Below are positions 25,882 to 34,470 of a stretch of 64,000 nucleotides of DNA, piece after piece. The stretch comes from Actinotalea sp. JY-7876 (GTDB taxonomy: Bacteria; Actinomycetota; Actinomycetes; Actinomycetales; Cellulomonadaceae). Under the pieces are notes generated by a model. That model made no database searches. It was not told the DNA's origin and worked only from the letters and a program-made list of their open reading frames with translations. The stretch is taken from contig NZ_CP059493.1 in the NCBI RefSeq assembly GCF_014042015.1, forward strand, positions 2,666,001-2,730,000, in the 5' to 3' direction. The number at the start of each line of letters is the position of its first letter. Position 1 is the first letter of the stretch. Made by a program: the position numbers and the translations under genes.

Positions 25882-26118
25882 TCAGGCCGACGGCGCCGCC
25901 GGTGGGCGCCCGCGGCGCGGCGGCGGCCCCGCCGCGGAGGGCAGCCGGCCCTGCTCCGCGAGCGCGCGCCGCACGACGAGGTCGACCTGCGCGTTGACGC
26001 TGCGCAGCTCGTCGGCGGCCCAGCGCGCGAGCGCGTCGTGCACGGCCGGGTCGAGGCGCAGCAGCACCTGGCGGCGCTCGCGTCCCCGACCCGGCCGGGC
26101 CGGCTGCTCGTCGCTCAC
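25882..26118 (-). CDS. Ribbon-helix-helix (Arc/HicB-like) small protein
   Basis: A 78-residue basic protein. The core [30 protein letters not shown] matches the Arc/CopG/HicB-type ribbon-helix-helix: one strand, a helix, a turn, a second helix. The C-terminal tail is Pro/Arg-rich. Its GTG overlaps the SPFH gene stop by four bases, so it is co-translated. It could be an autoregulator of the operon, binding the palindrome upstream of the SPFH gene (inference). No toxin partner is visible. Confidence 0.78.
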   Translation of the reverse strand: MSDEQPARPGRGRERRQVLLRLDPAVHDALARWAADELRSVNAQVDLVVRRALAEQGRLPSAAGPPPRRGRPPAAPSA

Positions 26119-27074
26119 GTGTACAGCGACCCCGTGTTGACGACCGGGGTGGCGCCGCTCTGCCCGCACAGGACGACGAGCAGGTTCGACACCATGGCGG
26201 CGCGCCGCTCGTCGTCGAGGTCGACGATCCCGTCAGCCTCGAGCCGGTTGAGCGCGCTCTCGACCATGCCGACCGCCCCGTCGACGATCCGCTCGCGGGC
26301 GGCGATGATCGCGCCGGCCTGCTGCCGCTGGAGCATCGCGTGGGCGATCTCGGGCGCGTAGGCGAGGTTCGAGATCCGCGCCTCGATGACCTCCAGGCCC
26401 GCGATGACGACGCGGGCCGCGACCTCCGTCGCGATCTCCGCGGAGACCAGGTCCGTCGCGCCGCGCAGCGACTCCTCGCCGGCGTCGGCCTGGTCGTAGG
26501 GGTGGGACATCGCGACGTGGCGCAGGGCGGACTCGGACTGCACCCGCACGAAGTCGGCGTAGTCCTCGACGGCGAAGGTCGCCTTGGCGGTGTCCGCGAC
26601 CTGCCACACGACGATCGCCGCGATGTTGATCGGGTTGCCGTCGGCGTCGTTGACCTTGAGCTCGTTGGTCTCGAAGTTCCGGACGCGGACGGAGACCTTC
26701 TTGCGGGTGGTCAGCGGCACCGTGAGCACCAGGCCGGTGCGGCGGATGGTGCCGATGTACCGGCCGAAGAGCTGGACCACGCGCGTCTGCCCCGGGCTGA
26801 TGACGGCGACGCTGGTCAGCAGCACCAGCCCCACGAGGGCCAGGACGATGCCCAGGACGCCCGCCAGGTCCTCGCCGCCGTCGGCCGCGATGAACAGCGG
26901 GACGCACGCGCCGATCATCACGAGCGCGGCGAGGATCACGAGGAGGGCCGGACCCGTGCCCAGCGACCAGGCGAGGCGCTCGGCGACGTCGACGCGCGCG
27001 CCGGAGTGGCCGACCGGGCGCCCGGCGGGGTCGCCGCCGACGGAGGCCTGCGGTGGGGGGACGGTCTCGGACAT
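26115..27074 (-). CDS. SPFH/Band 7 domain membrane protein
   Basis: A 319-residue protein of the stomatin/prohibitin/flotillin superfamily. Two hydrophobic helices lie near residues 37-58 and 69-91, followed by [16 protein letters not shown], the usual opening of the Band 7 domain, and a long helical region rich in Ala, Glu and Arg. Expected role: membrane microdomain scaffold. ATG 27074 has AGGAGGAG three bases upstream. It is coupled to the downstream ribbon-helix-helix gene. Confidence 0.9.
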   Translation of the reverse strand: MSETVPPPQASVGGDPAGRPVGHSGARVDVAERLAWSLGTGPALLVILAALVMIGACVPLFIAADGGEDLAGVLGIVLALVGLVLLTSVAVISPGQTRVVQLFGRYIGTIRRTGLVLTVPLTTRKKVSVRVRNFETNELKVNDADGNPINIAAIVVWQVADTAKATFAVEDYADFVRVQSESALRHVAMSHPYDQADAGEESLRGATDLVSAEIATEVAARVVIAGLEVIEARISNLAYAPEIAHAMLQRQQAGAIIAARERIVDGAVGMVESALNRLEADGIVDLDDERRAAMVSNLLVVLCGQSGATPVVNTGSLYT

Positions 27075-27110
27075 GGGCTCCTCCTGGTGCTGACGACCGC
27101 CGGATCGGCG

Positions 27111-27140
27111 GCGTATAGCAAAGTGATATCACATTTTAGC
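27111..27140 (-). promoter_or_regulatory. SPFH operon promoter with palindromic operator
   Basis: The only markedly AT-rich patch in this stretch. On the minus strand an extended -10, TGCTATACG, has its hexamer at 27112-27117. The perfect palindrome GTGATATCAC (27123-27132), flanked by AAA and ATTT, sits where the -35/-10 spacer would be. A good -35 is not seen. It may be bound by the ribbon-helix-helix protein of the same operon. Confidence 0.5.
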
Positions 27141-27180
27141 GCCGGGCGGACCGCGCCGGACGGACAGCGCCGGACGGACC
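27139..27180. repeat. Three tandem 14-bp repeats upstream of the S9 peptidase gene
   Basis: Units start at 27139, 27153 and 27167, consensus GCGCCGGACGGACC. The first copy has one change (G for A) and the second ends in A. They end ten bases before the TAGATT -10 box. Confidence 0.8.
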
Positions 27181-27189
27181 GGGGGTGCA

Positions 27190-27195
27190 TAGATT
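27190..27195 (+). promoter_or_regulatory. Leaderless-type -10 box (TAGATT)
   Basis: TAGATT ends six bases before the GTG of the S9 peptidase gene, and no ribosome site lies between. Confidence 0.5.
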
Positions 27196-27201
27196 GGTCC
27201 C

Positions 27202-29322
27202 GTGCTTCCCACCGACCTCCCGCTGCTCCGCACGCCCGGCGCCCCGGCGCTCAGCCCGGACGGGACGACGGTCGTCGTCCCGGTCGTCGCGCCCGACCCG
27301 GAGACCGACGAGTACGTCGGCAGCCTCTGGACCGTCCCCGTCGACGGCTCGCGCCCGCCCGCGCCGCTGACCCGCGGCCACCGCGACACGTCGCCCGTGT
27401 GGTCGCCCGACGGCCGCCTGATCGCCTTCGTGCGCGCGGAGCCGAAGGGCCGCCCGCAGCTGCACGTCGTCGAGGCCGGCGGCGGCGAGCCCGTGCGGCT
27501 GACCGACGCCCCCCTCGGCGTGAGCGAGCCCCGCTTCTCCCCCGACGGCGCGCGCCTCGCCTACCTCGCGCGCGTCCCCGAGGAGGGCCGCTACGTCGCG
27601 GGCGAGGACCCGGGCGCCGAGGCGCCGCGCCACATCACGACCTTCCGCTACCGCGGCGACGGCATCGGCTTCTTCCGCGACCGCCCGCAGCACGTCTTCG
27701 TGGTCGACGTCCCGCGCGACGGCGAGCCCGGCGAGGCCGCCCGCGACCTGCCCGAGCCGGTGCAGCTCACGTCCGGAGACGTCGACGTGGCCGCGCCCCG
27801 GTGGCTGCCCGACGGCGAGGCGCTCGTGGCGGTCGCCGCCCTGCACCCGGGGCGCGAGGAGGACCTGCTGCGCGACGCCGTGCTCGTCGAGGCGCCCCGG
27901 ACGCCGCGCGCCGCCGGGTCGGAGCCGCCGCTCCCCCGCCCCCTCACCGACGCCGCCCGTGGGTCGACGCTCTCGGTCGAGACCGTCCTGCCGTCCGCGG
28001 ACGGGCGCACGCTGTGGCTGCTCGCGGGCGACCAGGGGCCGTCGCGCCTCGACTTCGTCGCCTCCCAGACGGGCCTGTTCACGCTCGACCTGGCGCAGGT
28101 GCGCGCCCGGCTCGACGAGCCGGTCCGGCCCACGGAGCTCGAGGGCGCCGAGGACGCCGGCGAGGCGGTCCTGGCACCGCACGTCACCCCGCGCCGCCTG
28201 ACGGACGCCGAGACGACCGACCTCGTCCCCGGCCTGCTCGCGCTGGCCGGCGACGAGGTGCTGGTCGCCGACCAGCGGCGCGGCGCCGTCGTGCTACTCG
28301 CCGTGCCCGCGACGGGCGAGGGCGAGCCGCGGGTGCTGGTCGACTCGCCCGCCGTGGTGACCGGCCTGGACGCGGCGGCCGACGCCGTCGTCGTGTGCGC
28401 CGCCTCCCCGGTCTCCTCCGGGGACGTGCTCGCGGTCGACCGCGCGACCGGCGCCGTGCGCGCCCTGACGGACCTGTCCGCGCCGCTGCGCGCGACCGGC
28501 CGCGTCAGGACGCCGCGCGAGCTCACGGCGACGGCGCCCGACGGCTACCCCGTCCACGGCTGGGTCGCGCTGCCGGACCCGCAGCGCTACGGGACGGGGC
28601 CGCACCCGACGCTGCTGCTCATCCACGGCGGACCGTTCGCCCAGTACACGCACGCGCTGTTCGACGAGGTGCAGGTGCTCGCCGAGGCCGGCTACGCGGT
28701 CGTCTACGGCAACCCGCGCGGCTCCGCCGGGTACGGGCGCGCGCACGGCCGCGCGATCCGCCGCGGCTTCGGCACGGTCGACGCCGACGACGTCGTCGCG
28801 CTGCTGGACGCGGCGCTCGCGGACGCCTCGCTCGGCCTGGACGCGGAGCGCGTCGGGGTCCTCGGCGGCTCCTACGGCGGCTACATGACCGCCTGGCTGA
28901 CGACGCGCACGGACCGCTTCGCCGCCGCGATCGTCGAGCGCGGCTTCCTCGACCCCATCAGCTTCGTCGGGTCGAGCGACATCGGCTGGTTCTTCGGGCT
29001 CGAGTACCTCGGCGGCGGGGACACGCCCGAGGAGGCCGCGGCGCTCGCCGCGCAGTCGCCGATGGCGCACGTGCACCGCGTGCGCACGCCGACCCTGGTG
29101 ATCCACTCCGAGCAGGACTGGCGCTGCCCCGTCGAGCAGGGCCAGCGCTGGTTCGTCGAGCTCAAGCGCCGCGGCGTGCCCGCGGAGCTCCTGCTGTTCC
29201 CCGGCGAGGGGCACGAGCTCACGCGCTCGGGCCGCCCCCGCCACCGCATCACGCGCTTCGAGCACGTGCTGCGCTGGTGGGCTCAGCACCTGCCGGTCGC
29301 GCCGTCGGCGTCGGACCGGTGA
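27202..29322 (+). CDS. S9 family prolyl-oligopeptidase-type peptidase
   Basis: A 706-residue cytoplasmic peptidase. Residues 1 to about 430 form a WD40-like beta propeller with repeated S-P-D-G motifs. The C-terminal alpha/beta-hydrolase domain has the nucleophile motif G-G-S-Y-G-G-Y (Ser557), Asp639 in E-Q-D-W-R-C-P and His671 in G-E-G-H-E-L. It most resembles acylaminoacyl-peptidase/dipeptidyl-peptidase-like S9C enzymes. The stop overlaps the arsenate-reductase-like start (GTGA). The GTG start is supported by the TAGATT box six bases upstream. Confidence 0.92.
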   Translation: MLPTDLPLLRTPGAPALSPDGTTVVVPVVAPDPETDEYVGSLWTVPVDGSRPPAPLTRGHRDTSPVWSPDGRLIAFVRAEPKGRPQLHVVEAGGGEPVRLTDAPLGVSEPRFSPDGARLAYLARVPEEGRYVAGEDPGAEAPRHITTFRYRGDGIGFFRDRPQHVFVVDVPRDGEPGEAARDLPEPVQLTSGDVDVAAPRWLPDGEALVAVAALHPGREEDLLRDAVLVEAPRTPRAAGSEPPLPRPLTDAARGSTLSVETVLPSADGRTLWLLAGDQGPSRLDFVASQTGLFTLDLAQVRARLDEPVRPTELEGAEDAGEAVLAPHVTPRRLTDAETTDLVPGLLALAGDEVLVADQRRGAVVLLAVPATGEGEPRVLVDSPAVVTGLDAAADAVVVCAASPVSSGDVLAVDRATGAVRALTDLSAPLRATGRVRTPRELTATAPDGYPVHGWVALPDPQRYGTGPHPTLLLIHGGPFAQYTHALFDEVQVLAEAGYAVVYGNPRGSAGYGRAHGRAIRRGFGTVDADDVVALLDAALADASLGLDAERVGVLGGSYGGYMTAWLTTRTDRFAAAIVERGFLDPISFVGSSDIGWFFGLEYLGGGDTPEEAAALAAQSPMAHVHRVRTPTLVIHSEQDWRCPVEQGQRWFVELKRRGVPAELLLFPGEGHELTRSGRPRHRITRFEHVLRWWAQHLPVAPSASDR

Positions 29323-29768
29323 GCGCGGCCGCCGCGCCGGGCGCGGTCGAGGCCGGTGCGCGCCCGAGCGTCCTGTTCGTGTGCGTCCACAACGCCGGGC
29401 GCTCGCAGATGGCGGCGGGCTTCCTCACGGCTCTGTCGGGCGGCGCGGTCGAGGTGCGATCCGCGGGATCGATGCCCGCCGAGCAGATCAACCCGGCCGC
29501 CGTCGAGGCGATGGCGGAGGTGGGCATCGACCTCCGCTCCGAGCGCCCCAAGGTGCTCACCGCCGAGGCCGTCCAGGCGTCCGACGTGGTCGTGACCATG
29601 GGCTGCGGCGACGCGTGCCCGTACTACCCCGGCACCCGGTACGAGGACTGGGCCCTCGAGGACCCCGCCGGCCGGGGCGTCGAGGCGGTGCGCCCCATCC
29701 GCGACGAGATCCGCGCCCGCGTCCTGACGCTCCTCGCCGAGCTCGGCGTCCCCCCGGTCGACGCCTGA
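29319..29768 (+). CDS. Arsenate reductase-like / low-molecular-weight protein tyrosine phosphatase
   Basis: A 149-residue enzyme of the ArsC thioredoxin/mycoredoxin-coupled class. The P-loop is C-V-H-N-A-G-R-S (Cys22), and a Cys pair appears in [12 protein letters not shown], the usual resolving cysteines of this family. The ending [17 protein letters not shown] is also typical. No arsB/acr3 or ArsR gene is adjacent. GTG overlaps the peptidase stop by four bases. A long perfect hairpin follows the stop. Confidence 0.88.
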   Translation: MSAAAAPGAVEAGARPSVLFVCVHNAGRSQMAAGFLTALSGGAVEVRSAGSMPAEQINPAAVEAMAEVGIDLRSERPKVLTAEAVQASDVVVTMGCGDACPYYPGTRYEDWALEDPAGRGVEAVRPIRDEIRARVLTLLAELGVPPVDA

Positions 29769-29772
29769 CGCC

Positions 29773-29822
29773 GGTTCTGGCACGGATCCGGGTGCCGCCG
29801 CGCCGGGATCCGTGCCAGAACC
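29773..29822. terminator. Perfect 17-bp inverted repeat between arsenate reductase and ligase genes
   Basis: Arms 29773-29789 (GGTTCTGGCACGGATCC) and 29806-29822 are exact reverse complements with a 16-base GC-rich loop. It starts 4 bases after the stop and ends 38 bases before the ligase start. No T-run follows. It could be a terminator, a mobile palindromic element or a protein site. Confidence 0.55.
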
Positions 29823-29859
29823 CGCGCGCGGCACCGGCGGGCGCAGGAGGATGGGCCTC

Positions 29860-31413
29860 GTGCTGCTCGCCGACGTCGCCGCCACCTCGACCGCGCTCGC
29901 CGCGACCCGCTCGCGCCTCGCCAAGCGCGCACTGCTGGTCGACCTCCTGCGTCGCACCGCGCCGGCGGAGGTCCCCGTCGTGGCCCGGTACCTCGGCGGC
30001 GAGCTGCGGCAGCGGCGCACCGGCCTGGGCTGGCGATCGCTCGCGACGCTCCCCGAGCCGGCGGCCGCGCCGACGCTCGACGTGCTCGCGGTCGACGCCG
30101 CCTTCGAGCGCATGGCCGCGCTCGCCGGCCCCGGCTCCGCGACCGCCCGCACGGCGCTGGCCACGGAGCTCTTCGCCGCCGCCACGGCCGACGAGCAGCG
30201 CCTGCTCCGGGGCCTGGTGACCGGCGAGCTGCGACAGGGCGCGCTCGACGCGCTGCTGCTCGACGCGGTCGCGCAGGCCGCGGGCGTGCCGGCCGACGCC
30301 GTCCGCCGGGCCGCGATGCTCGCGGGCGCGACCGAGCCCGTCGCCGCCGCGGCGCTCGGGGCGCCGTCGCCGCAGGACGCGCTCGCCGCGCTCGACGCCT
30401 TCACGCTCACCGTCGGGCGCCCGGTCCGGCCGATGCTGGCCGCGTCGGCCCTCGACGTCGCGACCGCCGTCGCGGGGTTCGACGGCCGGACCGTCGTCGT
30501 CGACGCCAAGCTGGACGGCATCCGCATCCAGGTGCACCGGGACGGCGACGACGTCGGCGTCTACACCCGCAGCCTGGACGACATCACGGCGCGCGTCCCG
30601 GAGGTGGTCGACGTCGTGCGGGCGCTGCCCGTGACCACGGCGGTGCTCGACGGCGAGGCCCTGGCCCTGGGCGCGGACGGGCGACCGCGCCCGTTCCAGG
30701 AGACGGCGTCGCGCAGCGCGACGCGCGACGCCGAGCTCGCCGGCGCGGCGACCCTCACCCCGTTCTTCTTCGACGTGCTGCACGTCGACGGCCGCGACCT
30801 GCTGGGCGCTCCCCTGCGCGAGCGCCTCGCCGTCCTCGACGCGATCGCGCCGGACCACACGGTCGAGCGCGTGGTGACCGACGACGCCGACGTCGCCCAG
30901 GAGGCCTTCGCGCGCTGGGTCGCGGCCGGGCAGGAGGGCGTCATCGTCAAGGACGCGCAGGCGCCGTACGACGCCGGCCGGCGCGGCGGCGCGTGGGTCA
31001 AGGTCAAGCCCCGCCACACCCTCGACCTCGTGGTGCTCGCCGTCGAGCGCGGATCCGGCCGCCGCAGCGGCCTGCTCTCGAACATCCACCTCGGCGCGCG
31101 CGACCCCGAGACGGGCGGCTTCGTGATGCTGGGCAAGACGTTCAAGGGGATGACCGACGAGATGCTCGCGTGGCAGACGCAGCGGTTCCGCGAGCTCGAG
31201 GTCGCCGATGACGGGTGGACGGTGACGCTGCGGCCGGAGCAGGTCGTCGAGATCGCGTTCGACGGGCTGCAGCGCTCGACGCGCTACCCGGGCGGCCTGG
31301 CGCTGCGCTTCGCGCGCGTCCTGCGCTACCGGGACGACAAGACGCCCGCCGAGGCGGACACGATCGGCACGGTGCGGTCCCTGCTCCATCCAGGCGATGG
31401 CGCCAGCGCCTGA
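29860..31413 (+). CDS. ATP-dependent DNA ligase (LigB/LigC-like), 3' end rebuilt by island
   Basis: A 517-residue ligase. The N-terminal DNA-binding domain begins [21 protein letters not shown]. The adenylation motif I is D-A-K-L-D-G-I-R (Lys217), motif IV is E-G-V-I-V-K-D, motif V is W-V-K-V-K-P. An OB-fold follows. GTG 29860 was chosen because it gives the family's exact opening and is nine bases after GGAGG; ATG 29851 abuts the ribosome site. The last 210 or so bases recur downstream at 35382 with two mismatches, but the C-terminal tail ([11 protein letters not shown]) differs from the tail of that copy (E-L-S-P-P-G-G). Confidence 0.9.
   Translation: MLLADVAATSTALAATRSRLAKRALLVDLLRRTAPAEVPVVARYLGGELRQRRTGLGWRSLATLPEPAAAPTLDVLAVDAAFERMAALAGPGSATARTALATELFAAATADEQRLLRGLVTGELRQGALDALLLDAVAQAAGVPADAVRRAAMLAGATEPVAAAALGAPSPQDALAALDAFTLTVGRPVRPMLAASALDVATAVAGFDGRTVVVDAKLDGIRIQVHRDGDDVGVYTRSLDDITARVPEVVDVVRALPVTTAVLDGEALALGADGRPRPFQETASRSATRDAELAGAATLTPFFFDVLHVDGRDLLGAPLRERLAVLDAIAPDHTVERVVTDDADVAQEAFARWVAAGQEGVIVKDAQAPYDAGRRGGAWVKVKPRHTLDLVVLAVERGSGRRSGLLSNIHLGARDPETGGFVMLGKTFKGMTDEMLAWQTQRFRELEVADDGWTVTLRPEQVVEIAFDGLQRSTRYPGGLALRFARVLRYRDDKTPAEADTIGTVRSLLHPGDGASA
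31168..31377 (+). repeat. Ligase 3'-end repeat, copy A (in the intact gene)
   Basis: A 210-bp segment at the 3' end of the ligase gene. It is 208/210 identical to 35382-35591, and diverged versions are found at 33651-33895 and, for the preceding bases, at 31741-31784. Identity with copy D stops abruptly after GGTGCGG. Confidence 0.9.
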
Positions 31414-32031
31414 CTACAGGAGGAGCGCACGACTGCGACTATGTGAATCGCGGAGGAGCGAGACAAGGAACGCATGCGCGAGGCGTGCGGTTCCCATGCA
31501 ATGGGACGTGATCGGGGTCGCCGATGTTCCCGAAGCTGCAGGCGAGTACGACTGCATGATTGGACCGTTGGTCGGGCACCTGCAGACACGCGCCGATTGC
31601 AGACTTCCTGCGGAGCAGGGTCGCTCGTGAACGTGTCGATCACTTTGGATTGAACCCCGACATTGGCGCCGACCGCCACTTGCCGACGCGCCGGCGGCGT
31701 GGTGACGCCGCCGCGAGCCCCAAGGTGATCGGGTTGCCCGCAAGACGTTCAGGGCATTACGGACGAGATGCTCGCGTGACAGAGTGCGGTCCGGGCGAGT
31801 CTCAGTGAGGGGTTCAGCCATCCCCACGATCGCCCGGTCGGCGCGGCCTGAGGTTTGCTCACGTCGTCCGATACGCTGCAGACATTGGTCCCCACGGAGC
31901 CGCCACGATCAAAGCAGCAACGGATTACCCATCGAGAGGGTCGAGACGGAGCGGCGGGGACAGGCTGCCACGAAGACTTGTATGGCAGGATGCAAGCCGA
32001 GGCGATTACGACCGGAAGGCTGCACGCGACG
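31414..32031. other. Gene-poor stretch within the island
   Basis: 618 bases with stop codons in all frames at short intervals and no convincing gene. It contains the short ligase fragment at 31741-31784. The region before the fragment weakly echoes earlier ligase sequence (for example L-N-P-D-I-G-A against L-S-N-I-H-L-G-A), so it may be decayed ligase DNA. The promoter of the OLD-like gene should lie at its right end. Confidence 0.5.
31741..31784 (+). repeat. Ligase 3'-end fragment, copy B
   Basis: About 44 bases resembling 31134-31177 of the ligase gene: CAAGACGTTCA is identical, then a few changes, then GACGAGATGCTCGCGTG is identical. It stops near the point where copy D begins. Confidence 0.7.
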
Positions 32032-33591
32032 ATGAACGCAATAAGCCCCAGCCAGATCAACGATTTGCTGAACCGCGTTCGGCGACGTGGATACCGGAAC
32101 TACCTACTCTCGATGGATCTAAAGAAGGTACGCGGCTTTGTCGATGCCCACGTCCGGTTCGACTTTCCCGTGACAGCCCTCGTAGGGCCGAACGGCGCAG
32201 GGAAGACGACAGTCCTAGGCGCTGCGGGACTCATCTACGCTGACGTTCAACCCCGTCGGTTCTTCGCGCGAGGCGGTACGTATGATGCGTCAATGCAGGG
32301 ATGGAAGGTCGAGTACGAGGTCTACTCTGGCGGCACATCCGTCCCCCGTACGGCGTCGTACACCGAAGCAACAGCCGACGTCACGCGCAGCAAGTGGAAC
32401 AGGAAAGGTGTGGCACGGCCCGTGAAGGTCATCGGCGTGAGCCGCACCTTGCCCTTAACAGAACGTACCGACGTTCAGCGATTCGCAAAGGGCGACTTTG
32501 TCGGCGTCACCGAAGAATCCTTCACCGCTGAAGTTGTTTCTGCCGTCGAGCGAATCTTGGGCAAGCGCGCAGCGGACTATCTTCAGGTCCACGCAGACGA
32601 ACAGGGCAAGTATTCGATCTTGGCATTGAAGCCAAGCAGCCAGGCTTCGCCGGGCTACTCGGAGTTCCATTTTGGCGCGGGTGAAGCCAGTATCATCCGG
32701 ATCGTCAGCGAGATCGAGTCGGTTGAGGACGAAGCGCTCATCCTCATCGAAGAAGTCGAGAACGGCCTCCATCCCATCGCGACTCGGCGCCTCGTCGAGT
32801 ACCTGATCGCGGTGTGCCGACGCAAGGGCTGCCAAGTCATCTTCACCACGCACAGCAACGCCGCTTTGAGTCCGCTGCCGGGCGAGGCCGTGTGGTCGTC
32901 CTACCGAGGAAAGCTCACGCAAGGCAAACTCGACGTCGAGTCGCTTCGCGCACTGACCGGCGAGATTGACGCACGTCTCGCGGTGTTTGCCGAAGACAGG
33001 TTTGGAAGCCTAGTCGCGGAGGTTACACTTCGGCGCTTCGGCGATCTAACGGATCAAGCGCTCGATCTTAAAGGTGTCGAAATCCACGCGCTCGGTGGCG
33101 CCGCGCAGGCCCGCGACCAAGCGCGGCACAACAACGCAAACCCGGCCCGTCGCTTCAATGCACTTGCCCTCCTGGATGGCGACAAGAGCAGGCAGTCCGA
33201 CTACCTCCCAGCTGCACGCGAGGATCTCAACATCGACGGAAGCCCATTCGTGACCTTCTTCAGCGGGACCTCCGACCCGGAGGCGGTGATCGTCGAGCAA
33301 CTTGCTGACCTCATAGAGAGGAACGGCCGAGTCCTACCGCGACTAACTCTCGCTCTGCAAATGGACACCGGACACGAGAATCGTGTCGGGGAAGTCCTGC
33401 GCACACGCCTGCTGACGAACACCGATCGGCACGAGATCTTTAAAGAGATCGGCGAGGACCTCGACTTCCTGGGCGAGGAGGTCACAGCAAGAGCGTTTGT
33501 TTCGACATGGGCGAACTTCCACGAGGCAGAGGTGCGTGCCGTCTGGGAGCCCGTCTCGAGCCACCTGCCACTGCTGTCCGACGCCGCATAA
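32032..33591 (+). CDS. OLD-like AAA ATPase with TOPRIM-like C-terminus (putative defence nuclease)
   Basis: A 519-residue protein. Walker A is G-P-N-G-A-G-K-T-T near residue 46, the signature region is F-H-F-G-A-G-E-A-S, Walker B is A-L-I-L-I-E-E-V-E-N-G-L-H-P, and the H-loop is I-F-T-T-H-S-N. The C-terminal third has F-A-E-D-R-F-G-S and L-L-D-G-D-K-S, spaced like the Glu and Asp-x-Asp of a TOPRIM metal site. This is the plan of overcoming-lysogenization-defect nucleases. No partner helicase (as in Gabija) is adjacent. Base composition is much less GC-rich than its neighbours, a sign of transfer. ATG 32032 is the most conservative start; ATG 31990 is possible. Confidence 0.82.
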   Translation: MNAISPSQINDLLNRVRRRGYRNYLLSMDLKKVRGFVDAHVRFDFPVTALVGPNGAGKTTVLGAAGLIYADVQPRRFFARGGTYDASMQGWKVEYEVYSGGTSVPRTASYTEATADVTRSKWNRKGVARPVKVIGVSRTLPLTERTDVQRFAKGDFVGVTEESFTAEVVSAVERILGKRAADYLQVHADEQGKYSILALKPSSQASPGYSEFHFGAGEASIIRIVSEIESVEDEALILIEEVENGLHPIATRRLVEYLIAVCRRKGCQVIFTTHSNAALSPLPGEAVWSSYRGKLTQGKLDVESLRALTGEIDARLAVFAEDRFGSLVAEVTLRRFGDLTDQALDLKGVEIHALGGAAQARDQARHNNANPARRFNALALLDGDKSRQSDYLPAAREDLNIDGSPFVTFFSGTSDPEAVIVEQLADLIERNGRVLPRLTLALQMDTGHENRVGEVLRTRLLTNTDRHEIFKEIGEDLDFLGEEVTARAFVSTWANFHEAEVRAVWEPVSSHLPLLSDAA

Positions 33592-33650
33592 GGGCCGGCT
33601 GGAAGCGATAATTCAAGGCGGCCTGGTCGACTCTCAGCCACTCCTCTACT

Positions 33651-33895
33651 CAAGACACTCAAAGGCATGACCGACGAGATGCTCGCGTGGCACACGCAGC
33701 GGTTCTGCGAGCTCGTCGTCGACGACGACGGCTGGAGGGTGTGACGCTGCGCCGGGAGCAGGTCGTGAATGTCGCTTCCGACGGGCCGCAGCGGTCGACG
33801 CGCTACCCGGACCGCCTGGCGCTCAGGTTCGCGAGAGTCGTCCAGCACCGAGAGGACAAGGCGCCGGAGGATGCCGAAACGATCGACGCCGTCCG
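33651..33895 (+). pseudogene. Diverged, frameshifted copy C of the ligase 3' end
   Basis: About 245 bases align to 31134-31377 of the ligase gene, reading [15 protein letters not shown] before a 2-bp insertion at G-W-R-V breaks the frame; the ligase reading resumes as [16 protein letters not shown]. Similarity is clearly lower than for copy D. It follows the OLD-like gene stop by 59 bases. Confidence 0.85.
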
Positions 33896-34059
33896 CGCGC
33901 GCCTCTCAGGCGACGCACCCGACGAGCGCCCGGTCGGGTGGGTGTACTCGTCGCGAAGTTTCGCCGTGCCGTCGGCGCACGGCCCAACGACGGCGCACGG
34001 TTTCGCGCGCGAAGGTCGCGGCGCCATTCGCACGCCCGGCGCGCGGGGTGCACTACGTC

Positions 34060-34317
34060 TCACGGCGGCTCACGGTCCAGAGAGGCGAGGTGCGTGGCCA
34101 GCGCCTTGCGACGCTCCTTCTTCGTCAGGACGGAGCGGCGGAGCACCTGGTCGTACGACCAGACGCCGAACGCGAGACGAACGGGCTCGCGCAGGAGCGC
34201 GGCCACCCATGCCCCGGCGAGCAGCACGTAGGCGAACAGCGGGGCGCCGCTGACGAGCAGGCCCGAGGCGTACAGGCCGATGGCGGCCCCGCTTGGGCGG
34301 AAGAAAATGCGCTTCAC
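34060..34317 (-). CDS. Small hypothetical membrane protein in the island
   Basis: An 85-residue protein starting at GTG 34317: a basic N-terminus (K-R-I-F-F-R-P-S-G), two hydrophobic segments (about residues 10-25 and 27-42, possibly one hairpin), then a charged tail with [19 protein letters not shown] box lies just before the start. The frame stays open upstream to 34422, but that part is not protein-like. The family is not recognised. Confidence 0.45.
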   Translation of the reverse strand: MKRIFFRPSGAAIGLYASGLLVSGAPLFAYVLLAGAWVAALLREPVRLAFGVWSYDQVLRRSVLTKKERRKALATHLASLDREPP

Positions 34318-34437
34318 GGTGTGCGTACCGGGTGGTCTCGGAAGGCCTAGGCGTCGGTCCCGGCGCCCGTGAAGTCGTGCGGTACTACGTCCTCTCTGTT
34401 TCCACAGCCCGACTCCCGTCACGGGAGATCACGGGCG

Positions 34438-34470
34438 CTAGAACCAACGCGCTAGTTCGTGCTTTGCCAT
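34438..34470 (-). CDS. Possible 10-residue leader-type peptide
   Basis: ATG 34470 begins the peptide M-A-K-H-E-L-A-R-W-F and ends at TAG. A strong ACGGAGGTG site lies eight bases upstream. A small hairpin (CTCCCGT/ACGGGAG, 34413-34427) follows 10 bases after the stop. A longer in-frame reading up to 34767 exists but looks like chance. Evidence is limited to the ribosome site and the hairpin. Confidence 0.25.
   Translation of the reverse strand: MAKHELARWF

Noticed and set aside
31414-32031. Search for an integrase, excisionase or tRNA at the left end of the island
   Set aside because: No reading frame of sufficient length or motif (for example the R-H-R-Y of tyrosine recombinases) and no cloverleaf-like sequence could be seen.
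32032-33591. Naming the island gene as part of Gabija or PARIS
   Set aside because: There is no adjacent UvrD-like helicase (GajB) or separate TOPRIM effector (AriB), so only an OLD-like assignment is supportable.
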